A stretch of DNA of 64,000 bases, taken from the NCBI RefSeq assembly GCF_018603515.1, contig NZ_JACATN010000001.1, positions 1 to 64,000 of the forward strand, written 5' to 3'. Below, piece after piece: positions 26,435-35,610 of this stretch. The notes below the pieces were generated by a model that saw only the letters and a list, made by a program, of their open reading frames with translations, had not been told where the DNA came from and did not search any database. The first letter of the stretch is position 1. Each line of letters begins with the position of its first letter. The translations under genes and the position numbers were made by a program. The stretch comes from Zobellia barbeyronii. GTDB taxonomy: Bacteria; Bacteroidota; Bacteroidia; Flavobacteriales; Flavobacteriaceae.

Positions 26435-26842
26435 TTAATTGTTCCTTATATACGGATCAAAGCCGTTTGGTAGATGTTTTTTTGTATCAAAATCGAAAGA
26501 AATTTCGTCGTTTGAATCGATGTAATTGAAATCCTCTACATTCTTAGGATATGCATAAGCATTAAAACCCTGTGGAAGGTATTTATTGGTATTTAGAATG
26601 ACATTAGCATCAGACTCAATAAAAGGAATAGCACCTAAATCGACATAAATATCATTAGCATCGAAATTTTCTGGCAGATAATCTGCAGTATCGAAGCCAA
26701 GATCAAAATCTGTGTCTTCATCAATATAATTAATAGAATGAATAACCGTATCATCTTTTTCGGTTAATGGATCAGCTGCAAAAACTCCGTTTGCGAATAT
26801 AAGACCCAATATCATACTTATTTTTAAACTCTTGTTAATCAT
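26435..26842 (-). CDS. Small secreted acidic repeat protein
   Basis: 135 residues with signal peptide (ends VFAADP). The mature protein is acidic and carries a motif of the type YLPxGF-Asp/Asn-Ala/Pro three times (DYLPENFDAN, KYLPQGFNAY, KHLPNGFDPY), alternating with short beta-like stretches (FDLGFDT, ISFDFDT). I do not recognise a named family. No catalytic residue stands out. It is alone on the minus strand. Possibly a small structural or ligand-binding envelope protein. Confidence 0.65.
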   Translation of the reverse strand: MINKSLKISMILGLIFANGVFAADPLTEKDDTVIHSINYIDEDTDFDLGFDTADYLPENFDANDIYVDLGAIPFIESDANVILNTNKYLPQGFNAYAYPKNVEDFNYIDSNDEISFDFDTKKHLPNGFDPYIRNN

Positions 26843-27304
26843 AACTTGGTAAATTTATTTACGAGTCTATATAACGCCGAAACATCTCTTTATTGTTCTT
26901 TATATTTTGTGGGAGCTTTCCTAAAAAAGCTTAAATAATCAAATTCGTAAAATGTGAATCAAAACTCTACCAAGTTCGCATTTTAGCGTTTCATTATTTG
27001 CTAGACACTCACAGTTTGTAGGGAATTTTTATTACAGAAAAAAGCACATTTTTTTTCTGACTAACAGCACTTTAGAATTAGCGTATACGTGTCATCGGTA
27101 TTTTGTGCTTTTCATCGACACTTTAAAAAATATGATTTTGTAGAATTGGTAATAAGCTCTGCAATTTATCCCCAATAATCTCTTAACCAGCCTTAAAAGG
27201 TAAAGGCACAAAAATGTTATATTTACGACTATTAATAGGATTGCCCCATAATCATGGCATTACTCTGTTTCATAACACATCAAAACATTCTAATCAAAGC
27301 TTAC
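26843..27304. other. Intergenic region between divergent secreted-protein genes
   Basis: About 460 bases. A weak inverted pair around 26945-27000 (CGTAAAATGTGAA and TTCGCATTTTAGCG) could form an imperfect hairpin. TATATTTA near 27220 is one base off a -7 box for the metalloprotease. No gene is seen. Confidence 0.35.
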
Positions 27305-29800
27305 ATGTTTAAAACAGTATTTACCAAAGTAGTTTTCTCATTACTCGTTATTACTACTTTTTCAGCCGAAGCTCAAATTTTTAAAAAGAAGAAAGACAAT
27401 ACGGAGAAGTCAGATAAAAAAGATGATGACAAAAAATCTAAAATAAAACCATATGGCAAAGTCATAACCAAAGACGCAAAAACCGACAAAGGCCTTTTTG
27501 ATATACATATAGTAGATGAAAATCACTTTTATGAAATACCAGATTCGCTTTTCAACAAAGAAATGTTGATGGTAAGTAGGATTTCAAAGACGGCTACCGG
27601 TATTGGTTTTGGTGGAGGTAAGATTAATACTCAGGTACTTCGCTGGGAAAGGAAGCCTAAAAAGGTTTTACTTCGTGTCGTAAGTCATGAGATTGTTGCC
27701 GCAGATTCGTTACCTGTACATGAGGCGGTTGTAAATTCTAATTTTGAACCGGTCCTCTTTGCTTTTGATATAATGGCCGTAAAAAAGGATACAGCAAACC
27801 CAACTACGGTAATTCAGGTAAACGAACTTTTTGAAAAAGATGCACAAGCCTTAGGCATGCCTGATTCATATAGAGAAAAATATAAAGTCTCCCGATTAGA
27901 TGAGACAAGAAGCTATATTGAATCTATTAAGAGTTATCCTTTAAACGTTGAAGCACGCCACGTAAAAACCTACTTGGCAAAAAAGCCCCCCAGTAATGGT
28001 AGTCTTGGTTCTATTTCTATAGAAATCAACAACTCTATGATACTCTTACCTGCCGAGCCTATGAGACGCCGTGACTTTGATGAGCGTGTTGGTTGGTTTG
28101 AAAGTGCCCAAACGGATTATGGTTTGGACGCTCAAAAAAGTAAAACAGTAAAATTCCTTGATCGCTGGCGTTTGGAAGTCAAAGATGAGGACTTGGAAAA
28201 ATACAAAAATGGCGAGCTGGTAGAACCCAAAAAGCAGATTATATATTATGTAGATAGAGCTACGCCAAAGAAATGGCTTCCTTATATAAAGCAAGGTATT
28301 GAAGATTGGCAGGTTGCTTTTGAAGAGGCAGGTTTTAAAAATGCTATCATTGCCAAAGAACCACCTTCTGTTCTTGAAGACCCAGAATGGTCTCCTGAAG
28401 ATGTGCGTTATTCTGTAGTTCGTTATCTAGCCTCCCCAATTCCAAATGCCAACGGACCGCATGTAAGCGATCCACGAAGTGGTGAAATATTAGAATCTGA
28501 TATTAACTGGTATCATAATGTAATGACCTTATTACATAACTGGTTTTTTGTACAGACGGCAGCCATAAACCCTGATGCTAGAACTACAGAGTTTAAAGAT
28601 GAAACTATGGGACGGTTAATTCGTTTTGTTTCTGCTCATGAAGTTGGTCATACACTAGGTTTACCTCACAATATGGGTAGTAGTGTTGCCTATCCTGTGG
28701 ATTCTCTCCGATCAGCTTCCTTTACTAAAAAATATGGTACGGCTCCCTCTATAATGGATTATGCTCGTTTTAACTATGTAGCCCAGCCAGGTGATGGCGA
28801 TGTTGCTCTGATGCCTAATATTGGTGTTTATGACAAGTATGCTATTAAATGGGGATACAAACCTATTTTAGATGTTTCTGCGGAAGAGGAAAACAAAATT
28901 CTTGATAGTTGGATTTTAGAACATGCAGGAGATCCTTTATATCGTTTTGGACACCAACAAGTAGGTGATGTTGTAGATCCAAGTTCACAAACGGAGGATT
29001 TAGGCGATGATGCTATTAAAGCTAGTTTGTACGGCATAGAGAATTTAAAGCGTATTGTACCCAATCTTATTTCATGGACAAAAGAGGATGGAAAGACGTA
29101 TGAAGATCTTGAAAAAATCTACGGTCAGGTTGTTGCCCAATTCAAACGCTATATGGGTCATGTATCCAATAATATTGGCGGTGTTTACGAATATCAAAAA
29201 ACCTATGATCAAGAAGGTGCCGTTTATATACCCGTAACAAAAGCGCATCAGCAAGACTGTATGGTCTTTTTACAAGACCAACTATTTGCTACGCCGGAGT
29301 GGCTTCTTGATCAGAATATTTTTAATAAAATTCAATATTCAGGTTTTGTAGAGGAGATAAGAGCAATGCAGACTAAAACTTTAGATAATATTCTCAGCTT
29401 AGGAAAGCTACAACGTTTGGTTGAAAATGAAACTGCCAACGGAGCAGAAGCTTACCAATTAACTAATATGATGAGCGAGCTGCGCAGCGGTATCTGGTCA
29501 GAATTACAAAACGGACAGAAAATAGATACCTATAGAAGAAACCTTCAAAAGGCACATGTTGAAAGGTTGAATTATTTGATGACCGTAAAAGACCAAAAGA
29601 AACAACCTGACTTTGGAGGTTATCAAAAATCTACAGTTGTACATACCAGTCAATCGGATATTCGTTCAGTAGCCCGTGCGGAATTGCAAATTTTACAGCG
29701 AACTATTGAAAATGCTATTGCAAGAACTTCAGATAACATGAGCAAGTATCATTTACAAGATGTTAGTAACCGTATAGAGCAGATTTTAAATCCTAAGTAA
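27305..29800 (+). CDS. Zinc-dependent metalloprotease (DUF5117/DUF5118 type)
   Basis: 831 residues from the Met at 27305, chosen because it opens a clean signal peptide (ends SAEAQ). An in-frame Met at 27254 would put 17 odd residues in front. After a charged linker come DUF5118/DUF5117-like regions (about 50-380). The zincin core follows, with HEVGHTLGLPH giving zinc ligands His445, His449 and His455 and catalytic Glu446. The MDYARFNY segment further on supplies a Met-turn. The C-terminal part is helical. The family is widespread in Bacteroidetes, secreted or periplasmic, with unclear substrates. Confidence 0.92.
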   Translation: MFKTVFTKVVFSLLVITTFSAEAQIFKKKKDNTEKSDKKDDDKKSKIKPYGKVITKDAKTDKGLFDIHIVDENHFYEIPDSLFNKEMLMVSRISKTATGIGFGGGKINTQVLRWERKPKKVLLRVVSHEIVAADSLPVHEAVVNSNFEPVLFAFDIMAVKKDTANPTTVIQVNELFEKDAQALGMPDSYREKYKVSRLDETRSYIESIKSYPLNVEARHVKTYLAKKPPSNGSLGSISIEINNSMILLPAEPMRRRDFDERVGWFESAQTDYGLDAQKSKTVKFLDRWRLEVKDEDLEKYKNGELVEPKKQIIYYVDRATPKKWLPYIKQGIEDWQVAFEEAGFKNAIIAKEPPSVLEDPEWSPEDVRYSVVRYLASPIPNANGPHVSDPRSGEILESDINWYHNVMTLLHNWFFVQTAAINPDARTTEFKDETMGRLIRFVSAHEVGHTLGLPHNMGSSVAYPVDSLRSASFTKKYGTAPSIMDYARFNYVAQPGDGDVALMPNIGVYDKYAIKWGYKPILDVSAEEENKILDSWILEHAGDPLYRFGHQQVGDVVDPSSQTEDLGDDAIKASLYGIENLKRIVPNLISWTKEDGKTYEDLEKIYGQVVAQFKRYMGHVSNNIGGVYEYQKTYDQEGAVYIPVTKAHQQDCMVFLQDQLFATPEWLLDQNIFNKIQYSGFVEEIRAMQTKTLDNILSLGKLQRLVENETANGAEAYQLTNMMSELRSGIWSELQNGQKIDTYRRNLQKAHVERLNYLMTVKDQKKQPDFGGYQKSTVVHTSQSDIRSVARAELQILQRTIENAIARTSDNMSKYHLQDVSNRIEQILNPK

Positions 29801-29810
29801 CAACATAGAT

Positions 29811-29861
29811 AGTATGGCGGCAATAATGTTTTATGCAAGCATTATTGCCGCCATACTGTTT
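29811..29861 (+). terminator. Long perfect hairpin after the metalloprotease
   Basis: An 18-base-pair perfect stem (29811-29828 with 29840-29857) around an 11-base loop, 10 bases past the stop. The T-run is weak (GTTTATT), so it may act as a terminator or mainly stabilise the mRNA 3' end. Confidence 0.75.
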
Positions 29862-29895
29862 ATTAGTAGGGTTGTGTCATTTCCTGTTAGAAAAA

Positions 29896-29979
29896 ATGAC
29901 CACAATCCTCCAAAACATCGACGAACTACATCACGTATCGGTGAAGCGAAATTGCAGACAACAATTTTGGGCAAGTTGA
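29896..29979 (+). pseudogene. Possible gene relic (imidazolonepropionase-like N-terminus)
   Basis: A 27-codon frame starting MTTILQNIDELHHVS resembles the first residues of HutI imidazolonepropionase, then stops. Nothing further of that enzyme is recognisable. It may be chance; reported as a weak call. Confidence 0.15.
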
Positions 29980-30066
29980 CCACAACCTGAGCTCGCTTTA
30001 CAACAACCTTTTTTTCTAACTTCTTCTTTTGCCTAAATTTATATCAGAATCAATAAAACATACCCC

Positions 30067-30222
30067 ATGTCTCAGAAACTAAAAAGTTCTTTATACCTAG
30101 CCGGATTCGTAATTGCATCATTAGTTTATTACAATCAAACCAATTCTGACCAATCTCCCCAGACGGTAGAAATGGCATCGGCAGATATGGAACAAGTTAG
30201 CTCTGCAGAGACATTAGACTAA
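30067..30222 (+). CDS. Small membrane-anchored protein, 51 residues
   Basis: ATG at 30067, stop at 30220-30222. One hydrophobic segment (SLYLAGFVIASLVYY, about 8-22) is followed by a polar, Ser/Gln/Asp/Glu-rich tail. A terminator lies 30 bases downstream, which supports a real short transcript. No family recognised. Confidence 0.5.
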   Translation: MSQKLKSSLYLAGFVIASLVYYNQTNSDQSPQTVEMASADMEQVSSAETLD

Positions 30223-30252
30223 AATATTTAAACATTGAACGACCTACTTTGT

Positions 30253-30285
30253 AAGGGCGAAGAATTCATTTCTTCGCCCTTTTTC
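30253..30285 (+). terminator. Rho-independent terminator
   Basis: AAGGGCGAAGAA, short loop, TTCTTCGCCCT and T-run, 30 bases after the 51-residue gene. Confidence 0.92.
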
Positions 30286-30341
30286 ATGCTCTAAAGTCAA
30301 CCTCTCCATCCTGTTAATTATTACATAAATAAGATAATCTG

Positions 30342-30372
30342 GTTAAACCTTATTGTTCCTTCTGACTCTAAG
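30342..30372 (+). promoter_or_regulatory. Possible ECF-sigma promoter, degenerate copy
   Basis: GTTAAACC at 30342-30349, 15-nt spacer, ACTCTAAG at 30365-30372. It resembles the TGTTAACCTT set but has one extra A and a poorer -10-like half. It lies 27 bases before the Spy-like gene. Confidence 0.3.
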
Positions 30373-30398
30373 TAGTATAATCTTAAACAAAAAAAAAC

Positions 30399-30842
30399 AT
30401 GAAAAAAATAATTGTAGCATTAGTTTGTATGGTAGGGCTTACCGCAATGGCCCAAAGAGAAAAAGGTCACGGTAGAGATGGTATGAAAGACCTAACTGCA
30501 GAACAGATTGCAACCCTTCATACGAAGAAAATGACCTTGGCTTTAGACTTAACATCGGCCCAAGAACAAAAAATAAAGGCCATTAATTTAGAGGATGCTA
30601 AAGAACGTAAAGCTAAACATGAAGAACGAAAAGCGCAGAAAGAAGAAGGTGAACGTAAAAAACTAACTTCAGATGAGCGTTACGCTATGCAAAATGCCAA
30701 ATTGGACAAAATGATTGCCCGTAAAGCTGAAATGAAAAAGATTCTTTCTGCCGAGCAATACGAGAAATGGCAAACAATGCATCACCAAAGAGGTCAAAAA
30801 CATTCTAAAAAAAGAAAAGCAGAGCGTAAATCAAAAAAGTAA
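30399..30842 (+). CDS. Small basic Spy/LTXXQ-like periplasmic protein
   Basis: 147 residues with signal peptide (ends AMAQ). The mature part is helical and extremely Lys/Arg/Glu-rich: LTAEQIATLHTKKMTLALDLTSAQEQKI, later KKILSAEQYEKWQTM. The helical pairs with L-T/S-A-x-Q spacing resemble the LTXXQ repeats of Spy/CpxP chaperones and the Bacteroidetes DUF4890 group. It probably acts as a periplasmic chaperone or stress protein; the family call is by pattern. A possible ECF-type promoter precedes it. Confidence 0.75.
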   Translation: MKKIIVALVCMVGLTAMAQREKGHGRDGMKDLTAEQIATLHTKKMTLALDLTSAQEQKIKAINLEDAKERKAKHEERKAQKEEGERKKLTSDERYAMQNAKLDKMIARKAEMKKILSAEQYEKWQTMHHQRGQKHSKKRKAERKSKK

Positions 30843-30860
30843 GCGCGTATATTTTCTGTA

Positions 30861-30896
30861 AAAAAAGGCTGCACATATGTGCAGCCCTTTTTTTTT
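30861..30896 (+). terminator. Rho-independent terminator
   Basis: Perfect palindrome GGCTGCACATATGTGCAGCC at 30867-30886 with A-run before and long T-run after. It closes the Spy-like gene and makes an upstream MepB start at 30879 (inside the stem) unlikely. Confidence 0.94.
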
Positions 30897-30929
30897 GTTC
30901 CCAAGACTACTACTTATTTAGCTATTTTT

Positions 30930-31442
30930 ATGCTACAGCAAAAATTAATGAGCGAAGAACTTGAACGTATTGTTTCTAAAATATACCAACCATCTCACTT
31001 ATCTATATCTAATTTTGAATTAGAAGAAGAAAGCAGAGATTATCAAGCATGCAGGTTTAATCTGAATACAAATATCATTATCTGTAGGGATGCTAAAATA
31101 ACACCAAAGAAGGTTGGGCAGTTTGTCACTTTTTGGAAGCGGATTGAAAATGGTCCTATTTGCCCTTTTGAAGAAAGTGATTTATTTGATTACTTCGTAA
31201 TTAATGTAAGTAAGGGTGATATGTTAGGGCAATTTGTATTCCCTAAAAACGTACTACTTGAAAAGGGAATAGTTTCAACATTAAAAAAGGAAGGCAAACG
31301 TGGTTTTCGCGTATACCCTTATTGGGATAAAGCAACAAGTAAACAAGCGCTAACCACCCAAAAATGGCAACTATGCTATTTCTATAAGATAGACAACAAA
31401 ATAGATTTAACTAAAGTGCTAAGTCTTTATAACAAACTTTAA
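30930..31442 (+). CDS. MepB-family protein
   Basis: About 170 residues from the Met at 30930 (MLQQKLMSEELERI). A second Met at 30948 is also possible. The long frame from 30879 is rejected because it begins inside a terminator stem. Family signs are GPICPFEESDLFDYFVI, QFVFPKNVLLEKGIVS, and RVYPYWDKATSKQALTTQ followed by WQLCYF. MepB sits in the mepRAB operon of Staphylococcus aureus, where its function is unknown. No drug pump or MarR gene is nearby here. Soluble, probably cytoplasmic. Confidence 0.85.
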   Translation: MLQQKLMSEELERIVSKIYQPSHLSISNFELEEESRDYQACRFNLNTNIIICRDAKITPKKVGQFVTFWKRIENGPICPFEESDLFDYFVINVSKGDMLGQFVFPKNVLLEKGIVSTLKKEGKRGFRVYPYWDKATSKQALTTQKWQLCYFYKIDNKIDLTKVLSLYNKL

Positions 31443-31465
31443 ACGATTACTAAAAACACTTTCTC

Positions 31466-31705
31466 ATGAAAACAATGACATGCAAACAACTAGGTGGTGC
31501 CTGTGATGTGGAATTTTCTGCAAATACATTTGAAGAAATTGCCGAACTAAGTAAAAAGCACGGTATGGAAATGTTTCAGAAAAAAGATGGGGCCCATCTA
31601 AAAGCAATGGAAGAGATGCAAAATCTTATGCAAACGCCCAACGGTATGCAGAATTGGTTCGAAAATAAAAGAAAAAAATTTGCTACAATGCCGGATAGTG
31701 AATAA
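31466..31705 (+). CDS. DUF1059 domain protein
   Basis: 79 residues: MKTMTCKQLGGACDVEF at the start, then FEEIAELSKKHGMEM. The Cys pair and following helix are the DUF1059 signature. The function of this small soluble family is unknown. Its last codons lie in the left arm of a hairpin that ends the gene. Confidence 0.85.
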   Translation: MKTMTCKQLGGACDVEFSANTFEEIAELSKKHGMEMFQKKDGAHLKAMEEMQNLMQTPNGMQNWFENKRKKFATMPDSE

Positions 31706-31717
31706 CCCGGCATTGTA
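31684..31717. terminator. Shared hairpin between converging genes
   Basis: TACAATGCCGG (31684-31694) pairs perfectly with CCGGCATTGTA (31707-31717). The left arm is inside the DUF1059 coding end. T-runs are short. It lies between the DUF1059 and hemL stops and could end both transcripts. Confidence 0.6.
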
Positions 31718-31725
31718 ACAATTGT

Positions 31726-33006
31726 CTATAAATTCACTTTTTTCAAAGCTGCTACGGTTTCATCTATATCCGCATAGGTAAGAGCGTCATTTAAAAAATA
31801 GCTTTCAAATGCACTTGGAGGTAAGTAAATGCCATTTTCTAGCATGCCATGAAAGTACTTTTTAAAGGTCTCATTGTTACCTTTTGCTGAGCTGTCAAAA
31901 TCAACCACAGGGTTTTCAGTAAAATGTACTGATATCATACTTCCAAATCTATTGATTTGGTAAGGAACACCTTTTTCCTTTAAAACAGAATCTAGACCTT
32001 CATGAAGGTAAGCAGTCTTTTTAGCTAAACTTTCAAAAACTTCAGGCTTGTTATTCAACTCCGTAAGCATTGCTAAACCAGCAGCCATAGCTAATGGGTT
32101 ACCACTTAAGGTTCCTGCTTGATAAACGGGACCTTCCGGCGCCAAATGCGACATAATTTCTGTTTTAGCTGCAAAAGCACCAACAGGTAAACCTCCACCT
32201 ATCACTTTTCCAAAACAAACAATATCTGCATCAATACCAAGTGCTTCCTGAGCTCCACCTTTTCCTAAACGGAAACCGGTCATAACCTCATCAAACAATA
32301 ATAAAATACCTTCTTGGGTACAAAGTTCACGAAGTCCTTTTATAAATTCATCCGTAGGAACTATACATCCCATATTACCCGCAACCGGTTCAATAATTAC
32401 CGTTGCGATTTCACCTTTATTTGCAGCTACCAATGCACGAACACTTTCAATATCATTATAGATAGCCAAAAGGGTGTCTTTTGCAGTACCCTTTGTTACG
32501 CCAGGACTGTTAGGGCTACCAAAAGTAACAGCTCCACTACCCGCTTGTATCAAAAATGAATCTGAATGACCATGGTAACAACCAGCGAATTTTATAATCT
32601 TATCTTTCCCTGTATACCCACGAGCCAAACGTACAGCACTCATACAAGCTTCCGTCCCGCTGTTTACAAATCTTATTTTATCAATATTTGGCACCATAGA
32701 AACTGCCAATTGCGCTAACTGGGTTTCAATTTCTGTAGGCATTCCAAACGAAGTACCTAGTTTTGCTTTCTCTATTACCGCATTAATTACGGATTCATGA
32801 GCATGGCCCAAAATTAACGGACCCCATGAAGCGATATAATCGATTAACCGATTATCATCTTCATCATACAAATAAGCTCCTTTTGCTTTTTTTACAAAAA
32901 TAGGGTCTCCACCTACTGCTTTAAAAGCACGAACTGGTGAGTTGACTCCTCCTGGAATATATTTTTGCGCCTCAGCAAATAGGGCACTACTTCTTTGATA
33001 TAACAT
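31726..33006 (-). CDS. hemL: Glutamate-1-semialdehyde 2,1-aminomutase
   Basis: 426 residues, PLP enzyme of the C5 heme pathway: glutamate-1-semialdehyde to 5-aminolevulinate. Visible: [18 protein letters not shown] near the start, [22 protein letters not shown] and [18 protein letters not shown], and the PLP lysine in [11 protein letters not shown]. Length is normal for the family (about 426). Its ATG abuts the stop codon of the glucosaminidase gene, so it is the last gene of a three-gene operon. Confidence 0.97.
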   Translation of the reverse strand: MLYQRSSALFAEAQKYIPGGVNSPVRAFKAVGGDPIFVKKAKGAYLYDEDDNRLIDYIASWGPLILGHAHESVINAVIEKAKLGTSFGMPTEIETQLAQLAVSMVPNIDKIRFVNSGTEACMSAVRLARGYTGKDKIIKFAGCYHGHSDSFLIQAGSGAVTFGSPNSPGVTKGTAKDTLLAIYNDIESVRALVAANKGEIATVIIEPVAGNMGCIVPTDEFIKGLRELCTQEGILLLFDEVMTGFRLGKGGAQEALGIDADIVCFGKVIGGGLPVGAFAAKTEIMSHLAPEGPVYQAGTLSGNPLAMAAGLAMLTELNNKPEVFESLAKKTAYLHEGLDSVLKEKGVPYQINRFGSMISVHFTENPVVDFDSSAKGNNETFKKYFHGMLENGIYLPPSAFESYFLNDALTYADIDETVAALKKVNL

Positions 33007-33861
33007 CTATTTATTGAAATTTTCTGTCTTAACGGTAAGTTCTTGACCTATGTCTAAATTACTATCGTACATATAGTTCCATCGTTTTAAATCCTCGACG
33101 GAAACTGAATATGACCTAGAGATAGAATACAACGTATCTCCTTTTTGAACAATATGTACTTTGTTCTGTGTACGAGCAGCTATTACAGGTTCTTCTTTTC
33201 TTTGACTATACACTTGCTTCGCTATTTCTGTATCATATTTGTACAGTTCATAGCGTTCAATTAATGAAATAAGCTTTTGCGGATAGTGCTTATCAGTAGC
33301 ATAACCAGCCTGTCTTAAGCCTTTGGCCCACCTTTTATAATCGTCGTTCCTATAATCGAATAAAAAGCCATAACGCGAACGGCCTTTTAAAAATAGACTG
33401 TGATCACGGTAAGAGTACATAGGGTGATTGTATTTTCTAAAGCATTCTCCTTTTTCATCATCATCATGAAAATCATAATCACCTTCCCAACCCGTATGGC
33501 ATTTTATTCCAAAATGGTTATTTGTTTTTAAAGCTAAAGCTCCTTTTCCTAGTCCACTTTCCAACAAACCTTGAGCTAACGTAATACTTGCCGGTATGCC
33601 AAAAGCTTTCATTTCCATTTGGGCTACCTCATAAAAAGTCTCTACATATTCTTCGGGAGACCCAATACTAAAACGTAAGAATTCTCCTGTATCTTCAGGC
33701 ATGGGAAAAAGACCATCGTTCGGTTTTTTGGTCTCTTTTTTTACAACAACTACTTCTGTTTTCTTTTTTGGAGCTTCACTTTTGGTCGCAACCGTGCGCT
33801 TTGCTTTACATCCAATAAAAACTATGCTCAAAAGAGATAATACTATAAGTCTACGTGTCAT
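33007..33861 (-). CDS. Glucosaminidase/LysM peptidoglycan hydrolase
   Basis: 284 residues. Lipoprotein-type signal (lipobox FIGC, Cys18), a charged linker, then a FlgJ-type N-acetylglucosaminidase domain (about 78-215) with ITLAQGLLESGLGKGALA and NNHFGIKC. A C-terminal LysM repeat (about 234-278, HIVQKGDTLYSISRSYSVS) binds peptidoglycan. The conserved Glu in LLESG is the likely catalytic acid. It trims the cell wall in the periplasm. Middle gene of the operon: it overlaps the ACC-deaminase-like gene by 4 bases (ATGA) and touches hemL. Confidence 0.92.
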   Translation of the reverse strand: MTRRLIVLSLLSIVFIGCKAKRTVATKSEAPKKKTEVVVVKKETKKPNDGLFPMPEDTGEFLRFSIGSPEEYVETFYEVAQMEMKAFGIPASITLAQGLLESGLGKGALALKTNNHFGIKCHTGWEGDYDFHDDDEKGECFRKYNHPMYSYRDHSLFLKGRSRYGFLFDYRNDDYKRWAKGLRQAGYATDKHYPQKLISLIERYELYKYDTEIAKQVYSQRKEEPVIAARTQNKVHIVQKGDTLYSISRSYSVSVEDLKRWNYMYDSNLDIGQELTVKTENFNK

Positions 33862-34769
33862 ATATTTATTAATGGTAGATTTTTCTTCAGCAAATTACGG
33901 TTCATCCCGTCAATACCTTGGAGCCCTCCACTATGGATAGCCAGTATTTTTGTTTTAGGAGGAAAATATCCTTTCTGAATTAAATCTAAAATACCATATA
34001 TCATTTTCCCTGTATAAATGGGGTCTAACGGTATTTGAGTATTTAATTTGAAATCGTTTATAAAACTTACCAACTCTTCTGTCACCTTTGCGTAACCTCC
34101 AAAATGATAGTCTGTTACCAACTTCCAATTTTCTCTCAATGCAAATTTACAAATATCTTCTTGTAAAAAATCTCCTTTAAGTGCCGGAAACCCTAAAACT
34201 TTTTGTGACGCAAATGCACCATTACTAATCCCTGCTATGGTACCACCCGTACCAACGGCACAACAAACTACATCAAAATCGGTATCACTTGTAGTTAGAA
34301 TTTCTTCACAGCCCTTTATAGCCAAAGGATTGGTTCCGCCTTCTGGCAAAAGATAAAAAGCACCAAATTCTTCTTTTAATTCATCAATAAATTGTGGAGT
34401 ATCTTTTTCTCGGTATGCTTCCCTAGAAACAAATTTGAATTGCATACCATGGGATTCCGCTAGTTTTAAAGTACTATTCTCTTGCCATTTTTGGGCAAGT
34501 TCCTCGCCCCGTATAATTCCAATAGTTTTTAAACCATGAATTTTACCGGCGTAGGCCGTAGCTGCAATATGGTTGGAAAAAGCCCCGCCAAACGTAAGAA
34601 GCGTATCAAAACCTTGTGTCTTTGCTTCTTTTAAATTGTATTTAAGTTTTCTGTATTTATTCCCAGAAATTAATGGGTGTATGCGGTCTTCCCTTTTAAG
34701 AACAAGGGATACTCCTTTCTGGTCAAGAATAGGTAAATGTACTTCTTGATTTTCGGTAGTTTCTCGCAT
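33858..34769 (-). CDS. ACC deaminase / D-cysteine desulfhydrase family PLP enzyme
   Basis: About 303 residues from the Met at 34769. A Met at 34778 is rejected because it lies inside a TACTTTTG -7 box. Fold type II PLP enzyme: PLP lysine in SGNKYRKLKYNL, LTFGGAFSNHIAATAYAG, and the phosphate loop CAVGTGGTIAGI. The family includes 1-aminocyclopropane-1-carboxylate deaminase and D-cysteine desulfhydrase; sequence alone does not decide between them. First gene of the operon with glucosaminidase and hemL. The transcript would start 5-7 bases before the ATG. Confidence 0.88.
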   Translation of the reverse strand: MRETTENQEVHLPILDQKGVSLVLKREDRIHPLISGNKYRKLKYNLKEAKTQGFDTLLTFGGAFSNHIAATAYAGKIHGLKTIGIIRGEELAQKWQENSTLKLAESHGMQFKFVSREAYREKDTPQFIDELKEEFGAFYLLPEGGTNPLAIKGCEEILTTSDTDFDVVCCAVGTGGTIAGISNGAFASQKVLGFPALKGDFLQEDICKFALRENWKLVTDYHFGGYAKVTEELVSFINDFKLNTQIPLDPIYTGKMIYGILDLIQKGYFPPKTKILAIHSGGLQGIDGMNRNLLKKNLPLINI

Positions 34770-34775
34770 ACTTGA

Positions 34776-34783
34776 CAAAAGTA
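34776..34783 (-). promoter_or_regulatory. -7 element of the hemL operon
   Basis: TACTTTTG on the minus strand (34783-34776), 6 bases before the ATG at 34769. The mRNA would have an extremely short leader, as for lipB. Confidence 0.5.
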
Positions 34784-34841
34784 GGGCGAAAAATAGTGCT
34801 ATTAAAGTGAAGTATTAATTACGTAAGCCTAATTACAAAAT

Positions 34842-35171
34842 CTATTTCGTAAGATATTTAATAAAACTAAACGCTTTACGCTCATTGGTATAATTCAAAT
34901 TTTTCTCGTTTGAATAGGCCTCGCGCTCAAAACTAATATTCTGGTACGCCTTATAACTATCAAAATAAACAGCCGTTCGTATAAGCCATTCTGAGATATA
35001 GAGGAAGTAGAAAAAAACTATCAGCAATTCTTGTTGTTGCTTTAAGTGAATTTTCTCATGATTGATCAATACAATATCTTCTTTGAGTTCGTCATGTTTT
35101 AAAATGATGAAGGGCCAAAGTGATAGACCAACATAGTTCTTATAAAAAAAATGTCTAAAGACTAAGATCAT
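34842..35171 (-). CDS. Small protein with HExxH-like motif (M56-like fragment)
   Basis: About 109 residues from the Met at 35171 (MILVFRHFFYKN); a Met at 35192 is also in frame. The motif NHEKIHLKQQQELL contains HEKIH, a zincin-like HExxH, followed by a hydrophobic helix (VFFYFLYISEWLI) and a second acidic segment, SFEREAYSNE. That order resembles the core of BlaR1/M56 peptidases, but the protein lacks their transmembrane bundle and sensor domain. Conserved in flavobacteria as far as I can tell. Activity uncertain. Confidence 0.6.
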   Translation of the reverse strand: MILVFRHFFYKNYVGLSLWPFIILKHDELKEDIVLINHEKIHLKQQQELLIVFFYFLYISEWLIRTAVYFDSYKAYQNISFEREAYSNEKNLNYTNERKAFSFIKYLTK

Positions 35172-35280
35172 AATCAAAGGTTTAAACGGCACTTAATAAA
35201 GTTAATTGTTATTAAGCCGTCATTTTCGATAACACAACATTGCTGCCAATAATTATAATGATTCGTTAAAATACTCTTAA

Positions 35281-35535
<255 letters not shown>

Positions 35536-35610
35536 AACCGTTGTTCGGCATGATTTTTGAGACTGCTTATTATGAAAATGATGTATTAACACCAAATACT
35601 ATACTTTGTT

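Noticed and set aside
29897-29988. Direct repeat as LytTR-type binding sites
   Set aside because: Repeat sequence does not match the known LytTR half-site and only two copies occur.
30879-30929. Upstream start for the MepB gene
   Set aside because: It lies inside the stem of the terminator of the preceding gene.
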